From Candidatus Poribacteria bacterium (GTDB taxonomy: Bacteria > Poribacteria > WGA-4E > WGA-3G): 64,000 nucleotides of DNA. Where the stretch lies: positions 4,644,204 through 4,708,203 of the forward strand of contig OY282386.1 in assembly GCA_958295945.1 (NCBI GenBank). The letters run 5' to 3'. The first letter of the stretch is position 1. Every line of letters begins with the position of its first letter. The notes beneath the pieces were generated by a model, which was given only the letters and a program-made list of their open reading frames with translations, was not told where the DNA came from and did no database searches. A program made the translations under genes and the position numbers. This document shows positions 1 through 8,616 of this stretch, one piece after another.

Positions 1-346
1 GTATCGTTTTATCAGGTGTCAATGTAATCGGATCGCTTATCATACCGCTTTCAGAACGTTTCACTCGATCCACTTCCGACACCTGTTCCTCAATAGAACA
101 GTTGTAGTGAATTATGCCGATACCACCCTCGCGTGCGATTGCAATTGCAAGTGCAGATTCGGTCACTGTATCCATAGGTGCACTACAGATGGGAATCTTA
201 AGTCGTAGGTTTCGTGTCAACTGAGTGCTCGTGTCAACATCATCGGGGAGGATGCTCGATTCCGCTGGAATGAGCAAAACATCATCAAAAGTTAACCCTT
301 CTTTTGCAAACTTCGGGGGAAATTCTTCGGAAATTTTGGTGTCCAT
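1..346 (-). CDS. guaB: IMP dehydrogenase, N-terminal part (runs off the window)
   Basis: Translating the minus strand from position 346 gives about 115 residues beginning [13 protein letters not shown]. They contain the GuaB hallmarks [26 protein letters not shown] and [18 protein letters not shown], which belong to the first strands of the IMP dehydrogenase barrel; the sequence then moves toward the CBS insert before the window ends. GuaB makes XMP from IMP with NAD, the committed step of guanine nucleotide synthesis, in the cytoplasm. An ATG at 355 is also in frame, but the GGAG motif directly abuts it and lies 9 nt from the ATG at 346, so 346 is preferred. The catalytic Cys loop is outside the window. 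Confidence 0.93.
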   Translation of the reverse strand, partial: MDTKISEEFPPKFAKEGLTFDDVLLIPAESSILPDDVDTSTQLTRNLRLKIPICSAPMDTVTESALAIAIAREGGIGIIHYNCSIEEQVSEVDRVKRSESGMISDPITLTPDKTI

Positions 347-430
347 TGGAATCATCTCCTATATATTGATTATGGTGGGTGAGTATGGTTCGCTATTCTT
401 ATTCTAAAATATGCTTGCCAACTATCTTAA

Positions 431-459
431 ATTATAGCATATTGTCGTATTTATGTCAA
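431..459 (-). promoter_or_regulatory. Consensus sigma70 promoter of guaB
   Basis: On the minus strand TTGACA (454-459) is followed by a 17-nt spacer and TATAAT (431-436), which matches both consensus hexamers exactly. Transcription would start near 424 and leave a leader of about 78 nt before the guaB ATG at 346. Its -35 box lies 18 bp from the repeat at 477-606. Confidence 0.8.
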
Positions 460-476
460 AATATTTTGAATATAAA

Positions 477-606
477 GGATGTGTAAAGTTATTGGCAAAA
501 TTTCATCAAAGAATCAGTAGGTACGATCTCCGTATCACGACAGGTCGGAATCTGAGTTCTCTCTTACAAAGATTTATGTGATTATTGCCAAAAACTTTTC
601 ACAGCC
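477..606. repeat. Degenerate MITE-like copy of the GGGTGTGTAAAG family
   Basis: The left end (477-497) reads GGATGTGTAAAGTTATTGGC and the right end (586-606) TGCCAAAAACTTTTCACAGC, an imperfect inverted pair close to the family consensus. The interior (GATCTCCGT...GGTCGGAATC) matches the reverse complement of the interior of the copy at 40112-40242. No convincing target duplication remains, which suggests an old insertion. It fills most of the space between the divergent guaB and oxidoreductase genes (347-680). Apart from this repeat and the guaB promoter I see only a weak TAAAAT -10-like box at 647-652 for the rightward gene. Confidence 0.7.
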
Positions 607-680
607 AAATGCAACAGTATTTTTTCCAAAACTAATGCAACTGTGCTAAAATATCGTAAAAACAAATTAAGGAGTTAGTA

Positions 681-1727
681 ATGGGAAACCAAAACGTTGG
701 AATTGTTGGACTTGGCTGGGTTGCTGGTGCGCACATTGAAGCATTCAAAGCAGTTGATGGGGCAGATGTAACTGCAATCTGTTCACGACGTGAACACGAT
801 GAAACTGCATTGGCGGAGACTTATGGCACACCACTAAAAGCATATACCGATTATGATAAGATGATTGCCGATCCCGATATACACATAATTGATATTTGTA
901 CACCGCATCCTTTTCATGCAGAACAAGCAATCGCTGCTGCAAATGCCGGAAAACACCTTATCATCGAAAAACCGATATGCCTCACATATCAAGATGCTTT
1001 GGCAATCCGTGATGCTGTAAAATCAACGGGAGTCAATGTATGTGTCTGTTTTGAGTGTCGTTACAGTGCACACTTTACCATGATCCGTTCTGTAATTGAC
1101 AATGGCTTGCTCGGTGAATTGCATTACGCTGAAGTGGATTACTACCACGGAATCGGACCTTGGTACGGACAATATGAATGGAATATCAAAAAGGACTTCG
1201 GGGGAAGCACATTACTTACTGCGGGATGTCATGCCCTTGATGCACTGCTATTCTTTATGGATGGCAATGTTGAAGAGGTAACCAGTTATCATACCAAATC
1301 CGCCGGTGAAGCATTTCAACCTTACGAATACAAAACAACCAGTGTCAGTCTTCTAAAGTTTGAGGATGGACAGAAAATCGGTAAAGTCACTTCTTGTGTA
1401 GATTGCCTGCAACCGTATTATTTCCACATTCATCTTGTTGGAAGTGAAGGAAGTTTGCTTGATAACAGAATCTATTCATCAAAACTAAAAGGAATGGACA
1501 AAAGTAAGTGGAGCACACTTGAAACATCCCTCATTGACTCTGGTGATGTGAGTGATCACCCTTATGAACCGCAATTCCAAGCATTCATAGATAGTATCGG
1601 ACGCAACGAACCGATGCCGTTGACAGATTTTGACACGGCTTTTGAAACACACCGAGTCGTATTCGCTGCTGATAGGTCAGCAGAAGCTGGAGGCCAGACG
1701 GTTAAGTTATCTGGGCTTGCAGGATAA
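681..1727 (+). CDS. Gfo/Idh/MocA family NAD(P)-dependent oxidoreductase
   Basis: This 348-residue protein has an N-terminal Rossmann fold ([13 protein letters not shown] from residue 6), the family motif EKP at 96-98, and a C-terminal alpha/beta substrate domain containing GCHALDAL (His184, Asp187), the usual catalytic position. The family oxidises or reduces sugars, inositols and related polyols in the cytoplasm; the substrate cannot be read from sequence. AAGGAG at 669-674 lies 6 nt before the ATG. It is a single-gene unit diverging from guaB, and a hairpin follows it. A second family member is at 38994-40013. Confidence 0.9.
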   Translation: MGNQNVGIVGLGWVAGAHIEAFKAVDGADVTAICSRREHDETALAETYGTPLKAYTDYDKMIADPDIHIIDICTPHPFHAEQAIAAANAGKHLIIEKPICLTYQDALAIRDAVKSTGVNVCVCFECRYSAHFTMIRSVIDNGLLGELHYAEVDYYHGIGPWYGQYEWNIKKDFGGSTLLTAGCHALDALLFFMDGNVEEVTSYHTKSAGEAFQPYEYKTTSVSLLKFEDGQKIGKVTSCVDCLQPYYFHIHLVGSEGSLLDNRIYSSKLKGMDKSKWSTLETSLIDSGDVSDHPYEPQFQAFIDSIGRNEPMPLTDFDTAFETHRVVFAADRSAEAGGQTVKLSGLAG

Positions 1728-1775
1728 GATAGCGTGAATATGGAGTTAAATTCGGTTGTGAAAAATCAGCTTCAA

Positions 1776-1805
1776 TTCAGGTGGGGTCTTTTTGCTCCAC
1801 CTGAA
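1776..1805 (+). terminator. Hairpin downstream of the oxidoreductase gene
   Basis: TTCAGGTGG (1776-1784) and CCACCTGAA (1797-1805) form a perfect 9-bp stem around a 12-nt loop, 49 nt after the stop codon. There is no U-tract after the stem, so it may be an mRNA 3'-end stabiliser and not an intrinsic terminator. Confidence 0.4.
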
Positions 1806-1938
1806 CCACTAATTATGAGACATGATGAGGCACAAAGATGCCGCAATAAAATATGGTATGGTGCTGTGCGACAATGTGGTAGTAGGTTGGGTTAGGGAAG
1901 TTGTATATTCTTGGAAATAAAATAATTCGGATCAACAA

Positions 1939-2715
1939 TCAATTTTTTAGTTTGAGATCAATAGCGACGGCTTTCTTCTTTTCTATCAGCATTTTGTATT
2001 CCGCTTTATCCATGTCCTTTTCAACCTTTGCTACATTTTTCATCATGGATTTTATTTGCTTCTCATTTTCTTTCGTCATTTTCGCCAATCTCTTCTTTTC
2101 AGCAGCAATGTCAGTTGATTGTGAGCGTGATCTTTGATTTTTTCTTTCAGTGTCCCTGTTTCTTTCGTATTGAGAAGATGAACTTGAGCGGGACGGACTA
2201 TTACCGGTCTTGAGAAATCCCATAGAACTAGTATTGAAGGTGATCAATTCACCATTTTTATACAAAGTTATCTTTTTCTCCTCAATATGTTTAACTACAG
2301 CATCACCAATTTTATCCCCAACACTGACAATATAGAACTGATTTGAACGTCTTTCCACAACAAAGGCTTGAGAATTGGTTCCTAAATCGTCAATCGCAGT
2401 CCCATTCAAGGTATATTCTGGTTCTTTATTAGGAGGTTTCCATCCGAGAGGACGAAAAATATTATTGTCTATGATGACTTGAAAGAAACCTGAATTATCA
2501 GTAGACTTTGAACTTTCGGAAGTGCTTTTTGATACTTGCTTATGTTTCTGATACTCTCCTACCTCCTGTTTCAGTTGTGCTTTTGATGCGTTCATATTCG
2601 CCTCAACGGTTTCCATTTTGGCAAGATTTCCCCACTGAAGGTCTATGCCAAATACGAAAAGAAAGCCTACAATAGAAGCGATTCCCAACAGAATTAAGAC
2701 TTTTGAGTATTTCAC
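1939..2715 (-). CDS. Membrane-anchored GspC/PilP-like secretion or pilus accessory protein
   Basis: The GTG at 2715 has GGAAA 7 nt upstream, giving 258 residues that start VKYSKVLILLGIASIVGFLF, a clean N-terminal membrane anchor; an in-frame TTG at 2778 would add 21 residues before it. The middle part (IIDNNIFRPLGWKPP, YTLNGTAID, YIVSVGDKIGDAVVKHI, ITLYKNGE) resembles the periplasmic homology region of type II secretion protein C, which links the inner-membrane platform to the secretin. The C-terminal third is highly charged, Lys/Glu-rich and probably coiled coil (KRLAKMTKENEKQIKSM). No other secretion genes are adjacent, so the assignment rests on the domain pattern only. Confidence 0.55.
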   Translation of the reverse strand: MKYSKVLILLGIASIVGFLFVFGIDLQWGNLAKMETVEANMNASKAQLKQEVGEYQKHKQVSKSTSESSKSTDNSGFFQVIIDNNIFRPLGWKPPNKEPEYTLNGTAIDDLGTNSQAFVVERRSNQFYIVSVGDKIGDAVVKHIEEKKITLYKNGELITFNTSSMGFLKTGNSPSRSSSSSQYERNRDTERKNQRSRSQSTDIAAEKKRLAKMTKENEKQIKSMMKNVAKVEKDMDKAEYKMLIEKKKAVAIDLKLKN

Positions 2716-2985
2716 AACAATTTCCTTTTTTCTGTAAAACGCAGTGAAGAAAAATCCGAGTATTTTATAAACTCTCAACTTTAGGTTATTCTCATTACAT
2801 ATATATTGTACTTTGTTTCTAATTTAAAAGCAATGGAAAAATACAATCAATCTGAAACGTAGATGTGTGCGATGTTAATAAATGTATTTGCATGAGTAGG
2901 GACAGGGACTTGTGCTTCAACGGTATGATTGGTATGTAATCCGGCGACCACGCGATATAATCATTTATGAGATACGATCAAATTC

Positions 2986-4038
2986 CTAATGCGTATGACC
3001 TCTATGCCATGCCTGAACCGCTTTTGGAATTTCCTGTAGGTTTTCAATGGTGGTTTGAAGGGGGATAGCACACTCAGGGCCAATCAGGGGAACACCTGCA
3101 TCAAGATTTTTCACGACTTCTGCTCTAACGTCTTCCGGTTCCTTTGCAAAAAGTGTTTCAGGATTGTTTATATTGCCAACAAGTGCAATTCTTTTTTCAA
3201 CAATCTCCATAGATTCTTTCGGTTCGTTCTTTGAGTCGTAGTGGAAAGCTGCCATGCCCGTTTGTGCAATGAATTCCATCCGATCCACAGTGCGTCCACA
3301 GATATGTAAAATTAGCGGTATAGGAATCCTATCAACAAATTCAATGTGTAGGTCACGGAGATAACGTTGATAGTATTCACCACTCACAAGGTCACCTGTC
3401 GCGTGGTCAGGGAGTGTGAGAGCATCCGCACCTGCTTCTATCTGTGCAATTCCAAACTGGACAGTGGCTTCCTTCATACGATCCAGTGCCAGTTTAGTCT
3501 TACCCGGATCATCAAGCGACAATAACAGAAAAGGTTCTACACCGAAGCAGTGATAGCCAAGTGACCAGGGCCCCATCGTCTTACCGATGACAGCAACTTC
3601 GTCACCGTATTCTTTTTTCAATATCTTAATCGCTTCAAGTACACATTGGGTATCGGGATGGGTGAGGAAATCATTGGGAATAGAAATGTCGTCGACATCT
3701 TCCCATATCGGTTCACGCATCTTGACTGTTGGCCAGTTATCCTTCTGTTCCCACTGTATTTTACAGCCGAGAGCACTGGATTCTTGGATAATCGTGAAAA
3801 CCGGCATAATCGTGTCAAAACCGAGTTCTGTATAACCTGTAGCGGCAAGCCTTGCCATCAGTTCAGGTTCACGATTTGCCTCTGGAAATGGCGCATCCAC
3901 CAAATCCATCAATTCCACTGTTGCAACGGAAGTAGGATTGCAAACAGGAGTGCGGTCAGTCGGTTCATTGCGGAGAGCCGCAAGAACACGTTCACGACCT
4001 GTCATCGGTTTTTTGGTTTCACCATTTTGATTATCCAT
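2986..4038 (-). CDS. Uroporphyrinogen decarboxylase-family (MtaA/CmuA-like) corrinoid methyltransferase
   Basis: This 350-residue protein begins TGRERVLAALRNEPTDRTP, the usual start of the URO-D superfamily. It carries LHICG (His245, Cys247) and GPECAIP (Cys323), the His-x-Cys...Cys zinc site of MtaA/MtbA/CmuA methyltransferases, which move methyl groups between corrinoid proteins and thiols. True heme-pathway HemE lacks this zinc triad, so a C1-transfer role is favoured over heme synthesis. The ATG lies 9 nt after the stop of the gene at 4048-4686, implying co-transcription and possible translational coupling. No corrinoid protein is encoded next to it. Confidence 0.75.
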   Translation of the reverse strand: MDNQNGETKKPMTGRERVLAALRNEPTDRTPVCNPTSVATVELMDLVDAPFPEANREPELMARLAATGYTELGFDTIMPVFTIIQESSALGCKIQWEQKDNWPTVKMREPIWEDVDDISIPNDFLTHPDTQCVLEAIKILKKEYGDEVAVIGKTMGPWSLGYHCFGVEPFLLLSLDDPGKTKLALDRMKEATVQFGIAQIEAGADALTLPDHATGDLVSGEYYQRYLRDLHIEFVDRIPIPLILHICGRTVDRMEFIAQTGMAAFHYDSKNEPKESMEIVEKRIALVGNINNPETLFAKEPEDVRAEVVKNLDAGVPLIGPECAIPLQTTIENLQEIPKAVQAWHRGHTH

Positions 4039-4047
4039 TATATTAAC

Positions 4048-4686
4048 CTATATTTGTTGACTAGGGGCAGAAAGCACACCACGGGAAGCAGTTGTTTCCT
4101 CTTCACGCATAATGACACGGACATTTGGCGCACGAACTAATAGCAAACCGACAAGTGCATCATGCGAATGTCCACATGGAAAAAAGACAGTATCACCATC
4201 ACTTTCCAGTCCTGCATGCATTTCACCAAGTTTCATCAAACCACCAGCAATCGCTGAAACACGCCGTTCAGCACCGCGCCCCTCACCATCGGAAGTAACC
4301 CGGTAAGAGCCGCTTCCTAACGAATCAACAGTCATTGTTAATTTAGATTTTTTGTCAAGTGTATTCAATGGACGGGGTTCGACCGGTGTGTTCGGTGGAA
4401 TTTTGCAGGCTTCTAAAAAGACTCTACGACACGCAGCCTCATGATTGTCACCACAAGGAAAGAAAATCTTCCCATTTGACAACTCACTCATTCCACCTAA
4501 AGTGTGCATAGAATTGGCAACTTGCTGAATTCTCCCGGAGGCACCATCTTTACGACTGTAAGTGTGGATTCGAAAAATAGTACACGCGTCAAGCTCCTCT
4601 TGGTAAAGTGCAATCGTAATATCATGAAAATGAGTGTCAATCGGAACGAGTTCAATACGTCTACCGATATTTACTATTGATGGCAT
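4048..4686 (-). CDS. Unknown protein with two internal domain repeats, coupled to the MtaA-like gene
   Basis: I do not recognise this 212-residue protein. It has two similar halves. Each has an Arg/Ser/Gly-rich loop (SRKDGASGRIQQVANSM; GEGRGAERRVSAIAGG), a hydrophobic stretch with an MxxLG or LGEM element, and a KIFFPCGDNHEAA or TVFFPCGHSHDAL motif with invariant F-F-P-C-G-x-x-H. The repeated Cys and His could bind a metal or cofactor. No signal peptide or membrane segment is visible. It sits immediately upstream of the zinc methyltransferase gene, so a role in the same C1 or corrinoid process is a reasonable inference. Confidence 0.7.
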   Translation of the reverse strand: MPSIVNIGRRIELVPIDTHFHDITIALYQEELDACTIFRIHTYSRKDGASGRIQQVANSMHTLGGMSELSNGKIFFPCGDNHEAACRRVFLEACKIPPNTPVEPRPLNTLDKKSKLTMTVDSLGSGSYRVTSDGEGRGAERRVSAIAGGLMKLGEMHAGLESDGDTVFFPCGHSHDALVGLLLVRAPNVRVIMREEETTASRGVLSAPSQQI

Positions 4687-4719
4687 ATTTGTCCTAATGG
4701 TGGATCATTGGTGAAAAAA

Positions 4720-5616
4720 TTACCAGCGATATATGTTATTTATGTAATCATACACTCTTTCAGATACTCTTCGTAGAACGTTTGCACGTTGACCGACCCA
4801 GGCACCAAAAGAAATACGACGTCTGCGTGAGTTTGTTTTGGATTTATCTTCAATCAACCCCGTAAAGACATAAGGTCTGAGTGTACCACTTGCATCACGC
4901 AACACAATTATGCCACTATCTCCAATCAGTCCATATACAGTACCCGTTTTATTGCAGACTTTGGCAGAAGCAGGGATACGCGTCTTTTTATAAATATAAT
5001 CGCCATTAGGTAGTTCAAGGTAATACTTCATCTTGTCCGAGTATGGTAGTGTTTTTTTCCACATCTGCACATAAAACTTATTCAGATCACGTGCACTGGT
5101 CAAATTCCTATATGTCCGTCCATTTGTTGGGATATATTCAACGATCTTTGTTTGTAGAAAGTATGGGTAGTTTGCTTTCAATTTGCGATGCATCTGCCGA
5201 GGTCCTCCGACCAAACGAATAAAATAATTCGTTGAAGAGTTGGAACTGTAGCGGATCATCCTTTCCAAGTGGTATTTATTTCTTTTTGTATGTTGTAATC
5301 GTCCATGCTTAACTTCATGGAAATATACTAGCATCACAAAGTTCTTGATTAAAGATGCAGCCATCCGTGGAGTTTCCTCATTAATGGAAACTAATTTTAC
5401 ATCTCTTGAAAGATCATACACAACAAAACTTGTCCGATCAGAATAGGTTAACCCTCCTCTGGAACGGAATTGTTTCACAAGTTCATCAACTTTTGTTTCA
5501 AGTGGTGAATCAATTGAAAGATCGCGTGTTGCCTGAACAACTGTGATTTCGCTGAGTAAGACGGTGAGACCGCAACATACAAGTAATATGATGAGTTTGA
5601 ATATATAGGTTTTCAT
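4720..5616 (-). CDS. Exported class A beta-lactamase-like serine hydrolase
   Basis: This 298-residue protein has an N-terminal signal sequence (hydrophobic core about residues 7-22). The penicillin-binding fold motifs are in order: SLIK (Ser88, Lys91), YSSN at 123-126 in the place of the SDN loop, and KTG at 223-225. The spacing fits class A beta-lactamases. Asp of SDN is replaced by Ser and a clear E166-type omega-loop glutamate is not obvious, so it may be a carboxypeptidase or transpeptidase-like hydrolase and not a true drug-inactivating enzyme. It acts outside the cytoplasmic membrane. It lies 33 nt upstream of the 4048-4686 gene on the same strand. Confidence 0.75.
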   Translation of the reverse strand: MKTYIFKLIILLVCCGLTVLLSEITVVQATRDLSIDSPLETKVDELVKQFRSRGGLTYSDRTSFVVYDLSRDVKLVSINEETPRMAASLIKNFVMLVYFHEVKHGRLQHTKRNKYHLERMIRYSSNSSTNYFIRLVGGPRQMHRKLKANYPYFLQTKIVEYIPTNGRTYRNLTSARDLNKFYVQMWKKTLPYSDKMKYYLELPNGDYIYKKTRIPASAKVCNKTGTVYGLIGDSGIIVLRDASGTLRPYVFTGLIEDKSKTNSRRRRISFGAWVGQRANVLRRVSERVYDYINNIYRW

Positions 5617-5708
5617 CTGTTATATGTCATCCTCTTGTTGTATAATATGTCCCAATATAGGGTAATAAATAAATGCTCGTGAAAAATTGTGTATTGACTA
5701 TATAAACT

Positions 5709-7223
5709 CTAATTGGTAGAAAGTCGGTAACAGGCTGCCTCTCGATTATTGCGAACAAGTAGATAGTTACCTACGAGGGCAGGGTTGTTCCAAGTCTGTC
5801 CATTAATTGCTTGGAATCTCGCCAGTTCTTGGTGTTCATCTGGATTAGGTTTTATTAGAATGAGCTCACCTGATTCTGTCAGTACTAAAAAAATATCTGA
5901 TATTGCCATAGTCTGTCCATGTCCATAACGACCTCGTTTCCATTGTCGTTTGCCATCTGCTGCATTGATACAAGCAAAGATACCATCGTCAAGACCGTAT
6001 AAATAACCGTGATGGTATATTATAGTAGAGAATTTCACTTTGAATTGGATAGTTTCCCATAGTAGATTAACGTTGAAATCTCCTGATGGGTTACTTCTTG
6101 AAATCTGAAAAAGCTTAGAACCTATACCGTAAGCAGAAGAAATGAGAAGTTTGTCTCCAGGAAGAGGAGTCGGTTGTGCGGCACATTCTGCAGGAGGCCA
6201 TGACTGCTTCCATAGGAGTTCGCCTGTGGCAGGATTATGTGAAGTGACAAGACCGTTGTCAAACACAACAACTTGCTCAATTCCTGCCAAAGTTAAAAGT
6301 GTCGCAGAACTATACCCACTCTGGTTTCTGTGTCCTTTCCAAGCGATATCACCAGTGTCTTTGAAATAAGCCACTGCACCGCCAGCACTGACTATCACCA
6401 GTTCCTCATACACAAGAGGAGAACAACTGATACCCCATGGTGGTTTGTTTGCCTTATTTTCCTCAAAGACGTTAGTTGACCAGATGCGTTCTCCTGTTTC
6501 AACATTCAAGCAGTTTAAAATCCCCGTTGAACCAAGAGAATACACATACTTATTATCTATGGTTGGTGTAGCGCGTGGTCCAAGTCTACCAAGTGCAGTA
6601 TAATATCTTGCTTTATCACGATGTGTCCATTTTTCCTTTCCGGTAAAAATGTCATAACAAACAACCTTTTCCCATTCATCTTCCTGTTCCTGTGTAATTG
6701 CCGAATTACCGACTACAGCAAAACTTCCCCATCCATCACCAATCGGTTGTTTCCAAACCAATTCTGGAGGGTGATTGTTCCAGTCAGTATTTAGTTTTAG
6801 GGTAGTTATAACTGCGTTGCGGTTAGGTCCAAGGAACTGAGGAAAATCTGTATTGGGATTTTCAGGGATTTCTTGAGCAACAGATATACCAACATTATGG
6901 ACAGGCTTTGTTCCCCATTTCCATTCAAATCTCGGTACAAGGTCTCCACTGAATCCAACAAAACGGAATTGGTAAACAAATGTCAGGATAAATATAATGA
7001 ATACACCAAGAGATATAAGCTTAACTTTCCAGACTAACCGTGAAAATCCAACCAACCAAAATAAACTAAGAACAACTGCAAAGAAAAGAATAATTACGGT
7101 GAGTGCAACTTTGTCCTGTCGATGACCAGCATCCATTAACCCAACATAACCTATCCCAATAACAGCAAGACTAATGATGAAAAGTAATGGCCACAACCGA
7201 GTGCGTTTTCTCTCTTGGTTCAT
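5709..7223 (-). CDS. Membrane-anchored PQQ-type beta-propeller protein
   Basis: This 504-residue protein has about three N-terminal membrane segments (roughly residues 10-30, 38-60 and 68-88). They are followed by a propeller of PQQ-like blades recognisable as GKEKWTH, GERIWST, GDIAWKG, GELLWKQ and GKRQWKR, each preceded by V-x-D/N-x-x-T-G-type strands. Proteins of this type (BamB/PQQ-dehydrogenase-like repeats) sit on the outer face of the inner membrane. The Asp/Glu residues of PQQ dehydrogenases are not evident, so a scaffold or sensor function is likelier than an enzyme. A GGAT just before the ATG is a weak ribosome site. Confidence 0.8.
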   Translation of the reverse strand: MNQERKRTRLWPLLFIISLAVIGIGYVGLMDAGHRQDKVALTVIILFFAVVLSLFWLVGFSRLVWKVKLISLGVFIIFILTFVYQFRFVGFSGDLVPRFEWKWGTKPVHNVGISVAQEIPENPNTDFPQFLGPNRNAVITTLKLNTDWNNHPPELVWKQPIGDGWGSFAVVGNSAITQEQEDEWEKVVCYDIFTGKEKWTHRDKARYYTALGRLGPRATPTIDNKYVYSLGSTGILNCLNVETGERIWSTNVFEENKANKPPWGISCSPLVYEELVIVSAGGAVAYFKDTGDIAWKGHRNQSGYSSATLLTLAGIEQVVVFDNGLVTSHNPATGELLWKQSWPPAECAAQPTPLPGDKLLISSAYGIGSKLFQISRSNPSGDFNVNLLWETIQFKVKFSTIIYHHGYLYGLDDGIFACINAADGKRQWKRGRYGHGQTMAISDIFLVLTESGELILIKPNPDEHQELARFQAINGQTWNNPALVGNYLLVRNNREAACYRLSTN

Positions 7224-7388
7224 AAATCCGTTTTTTAATGTATTCCTTATCTACAGATTAGTGTTACTATATAATAATTTTTATTTCAAAATTTGTCAAG
7301 AGAAATTTGTAAAATACTCCCTTCAAAATTAGTATTTTTTCATTTGAATAAGGATGGATAGGATGATTTTTTAAAGGAAATAATATAT

Positions 7389-7598
7389 ATGGCTACTCTT
7401 GACGAGTATGGCACTTGTTATGTCTGTGAATCTGAAATGGAGTCGAGTTGGACTATCCAACTCGGCTATAAGGTTGAATCGGAAAGTGGTTGGGGATGTG
7501 TTAAATGCGATTTACCGATGCAAGCCGCGGCCGCTATTGTTTGGGGTGGCAGTGTTGACAAACATGGGGAAAACGTAGAAGATCAGATAAATATGTGA
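7389..7598 (+). CDS. Small CxxC...CxxC zinc-ribbon-like protein
   Basis: This 69-residue protein begins at an ATG with AAGGAAA 8 nt upstream. It has Cys10-x-x-Cys13 and Cys37-x-x-Cys40, a spacing that suits one zinc ribbon, with an aromatic-rich segment between the pairs (SSWTIQLGYKV). It is monocistronic and divergent from the propeller gene. I cannot name a function; partner binding or nucleic-acid binding are both possible for such ribbons. Confidence 0.65.
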   Translation: MATLDEYGTCYVCESEMESSWTIQLGYKVESESGWGCVKCDLPMQAAAAIVWGGSVDKHGENVEDQINM

Positions 7599-7920
7599 TG
7601 GATGGGAAAAGGGCAGGCTTCCAGTTCCACCGGTGGAAAAACGGGTTACTCACGAGCATGATTTATATTTACATCCAGAGATGAATTCTTGATGTTGACT
7701 GCTATTGTCTTGTCGTTTGTTGTTTTTGTTTCGGTTTGTGGGTTGTGTGAGTTGACGGTGAAGGTTGTGCGTAAAATCAAAAGCAATTAGTGGTTTTTGG
7801 ATTGATAATTGTGCTAAAAGTGCTTTTCGCTAAAATATATTGAGACAGACTCTGGCTAATCGTTGTATTTTATTATCGTAATAGAGTCTAATAACTCAGA
7901 CAATGCTTGGGGTTTTATTT
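7599..7920. other. Intergenic stretch with a palindrome and a possible 32-residue membrane peptide ORF
   Basis: A perfect 14-bp palindrome TTCCACCGGTGGAA lies at 7625-7638, shortly after the zinc-ribbon gene. An ORF at 7692-7790 (+) would encode 32 residues, MLTAIVLSFVVFVSVCGLCE followed by TVKVVRKIKSN. This looks like a single-span membrane peptide with a positively charged C-terminal end, but it has no good ribosome site. Nothing else convincing is seen. Confidence 0.35.
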
Positions 7921-8595
7921 TTAGTTGGATGTTGTTGCCAGGATGATCCAAATCATCTTTGTCCCGTTTTGAATGTCCATTACTACCTTTCCTTTGAATT
8001 GTGAAACATGAATGTAAAGAAATGACCCTCTGGGCGTGATTTTGACATTTATTGATTTTCTTAAAAAATCCAGTAGTTCCTCCATTTTATAGATCCAAAT
8101 AATCTGGGAGTTCGATTTAATTAATACAAAAAGTTCAGGAGAATCCTCTCCGAGTAAACTGTATTTTAGGATATCGAAGGCTTTGTTATGGTTTAGTTCA
8201 TGGACAATAAAAGCAGAGGCCTCACGACTAATCCAGTTTGTTTTTGAGTTTCTTGCTTTCCTTATCATTGATATTTCTAAAACGTGTCTGAATTCATCTG
8301 ATAAACCGAAACGATCTACAAAATGTTTGATTTTCATGCGGGTCGCTTGATTGAACCCCCTTCCCTTGAACGACTTTATATTTGCTCCAAAGTTGTGCCC
8401 ACCTATTGTGCGAATAAACACATCAGATTTTTCTCCATGCTGTCCTTCACGTTCCACTAATTTTATTTTTGGGTTTTTCGGAACACTTTCTGAAAATGCT
8501 TCAATGATTTTTCTGATATTTTTTGGGTCTTTAACTATCTCACGACAAAACAATTCCTCATTATTTTTTCCTATATCTGCATTTTGGTTTGTCAT
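7921..8595 (-). CDS. Probable type II restriction endonuclease
   Basis: This 224-residue protein is encoded 21 nt downstream of a DNA adenine methyltransferase, the classic restriction-modification arrangement. It contains EREGQHGEKSDVFI followed by FGANIKSFKG: Asp58 and Asn72-x-Lys74 fit the D...(E/N/S)-x-K core of PD-(D/E)xK nucleases, with Asn in the usual acidic position. No signal peptide or membrane segment is present. Its recognition site would be that of the partner methyltransferase and cannot be read from sequence. The endonuclease call rests on context and this motif, not on overall family recognition. Confidence 0.65.
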   Translation of the reverse strand: MTNQNADIGKNNEELFCREIVKDPKNIRKIIEAFSESVPKNPKIKLVEREGQHGEKSDVFIRTIGGHNFGANIKSFKGRGFNQATRMKIKHFVDRFGLSDEFRHVLEISMIRKARNSKTNWISREASAFIVHELNHNKAFDILKYSLLGEDSPELFVLIKSNSQIIWIYKMEELLDFLRKSINVKITPRGSFLYIHVSQFKGKVVMDIQNGTKMIWIILATTSN

Positions 8596-8616
8596 TCACT
8601 TGTCCTATTAATAATT

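Noticed and set aside
225-407. 60-residue plus-strand ORF over the guaB start
   Set aside because: It overlaps the well-supported minus-strand guaB N-terminus and has no ribosome site or sensible composition.
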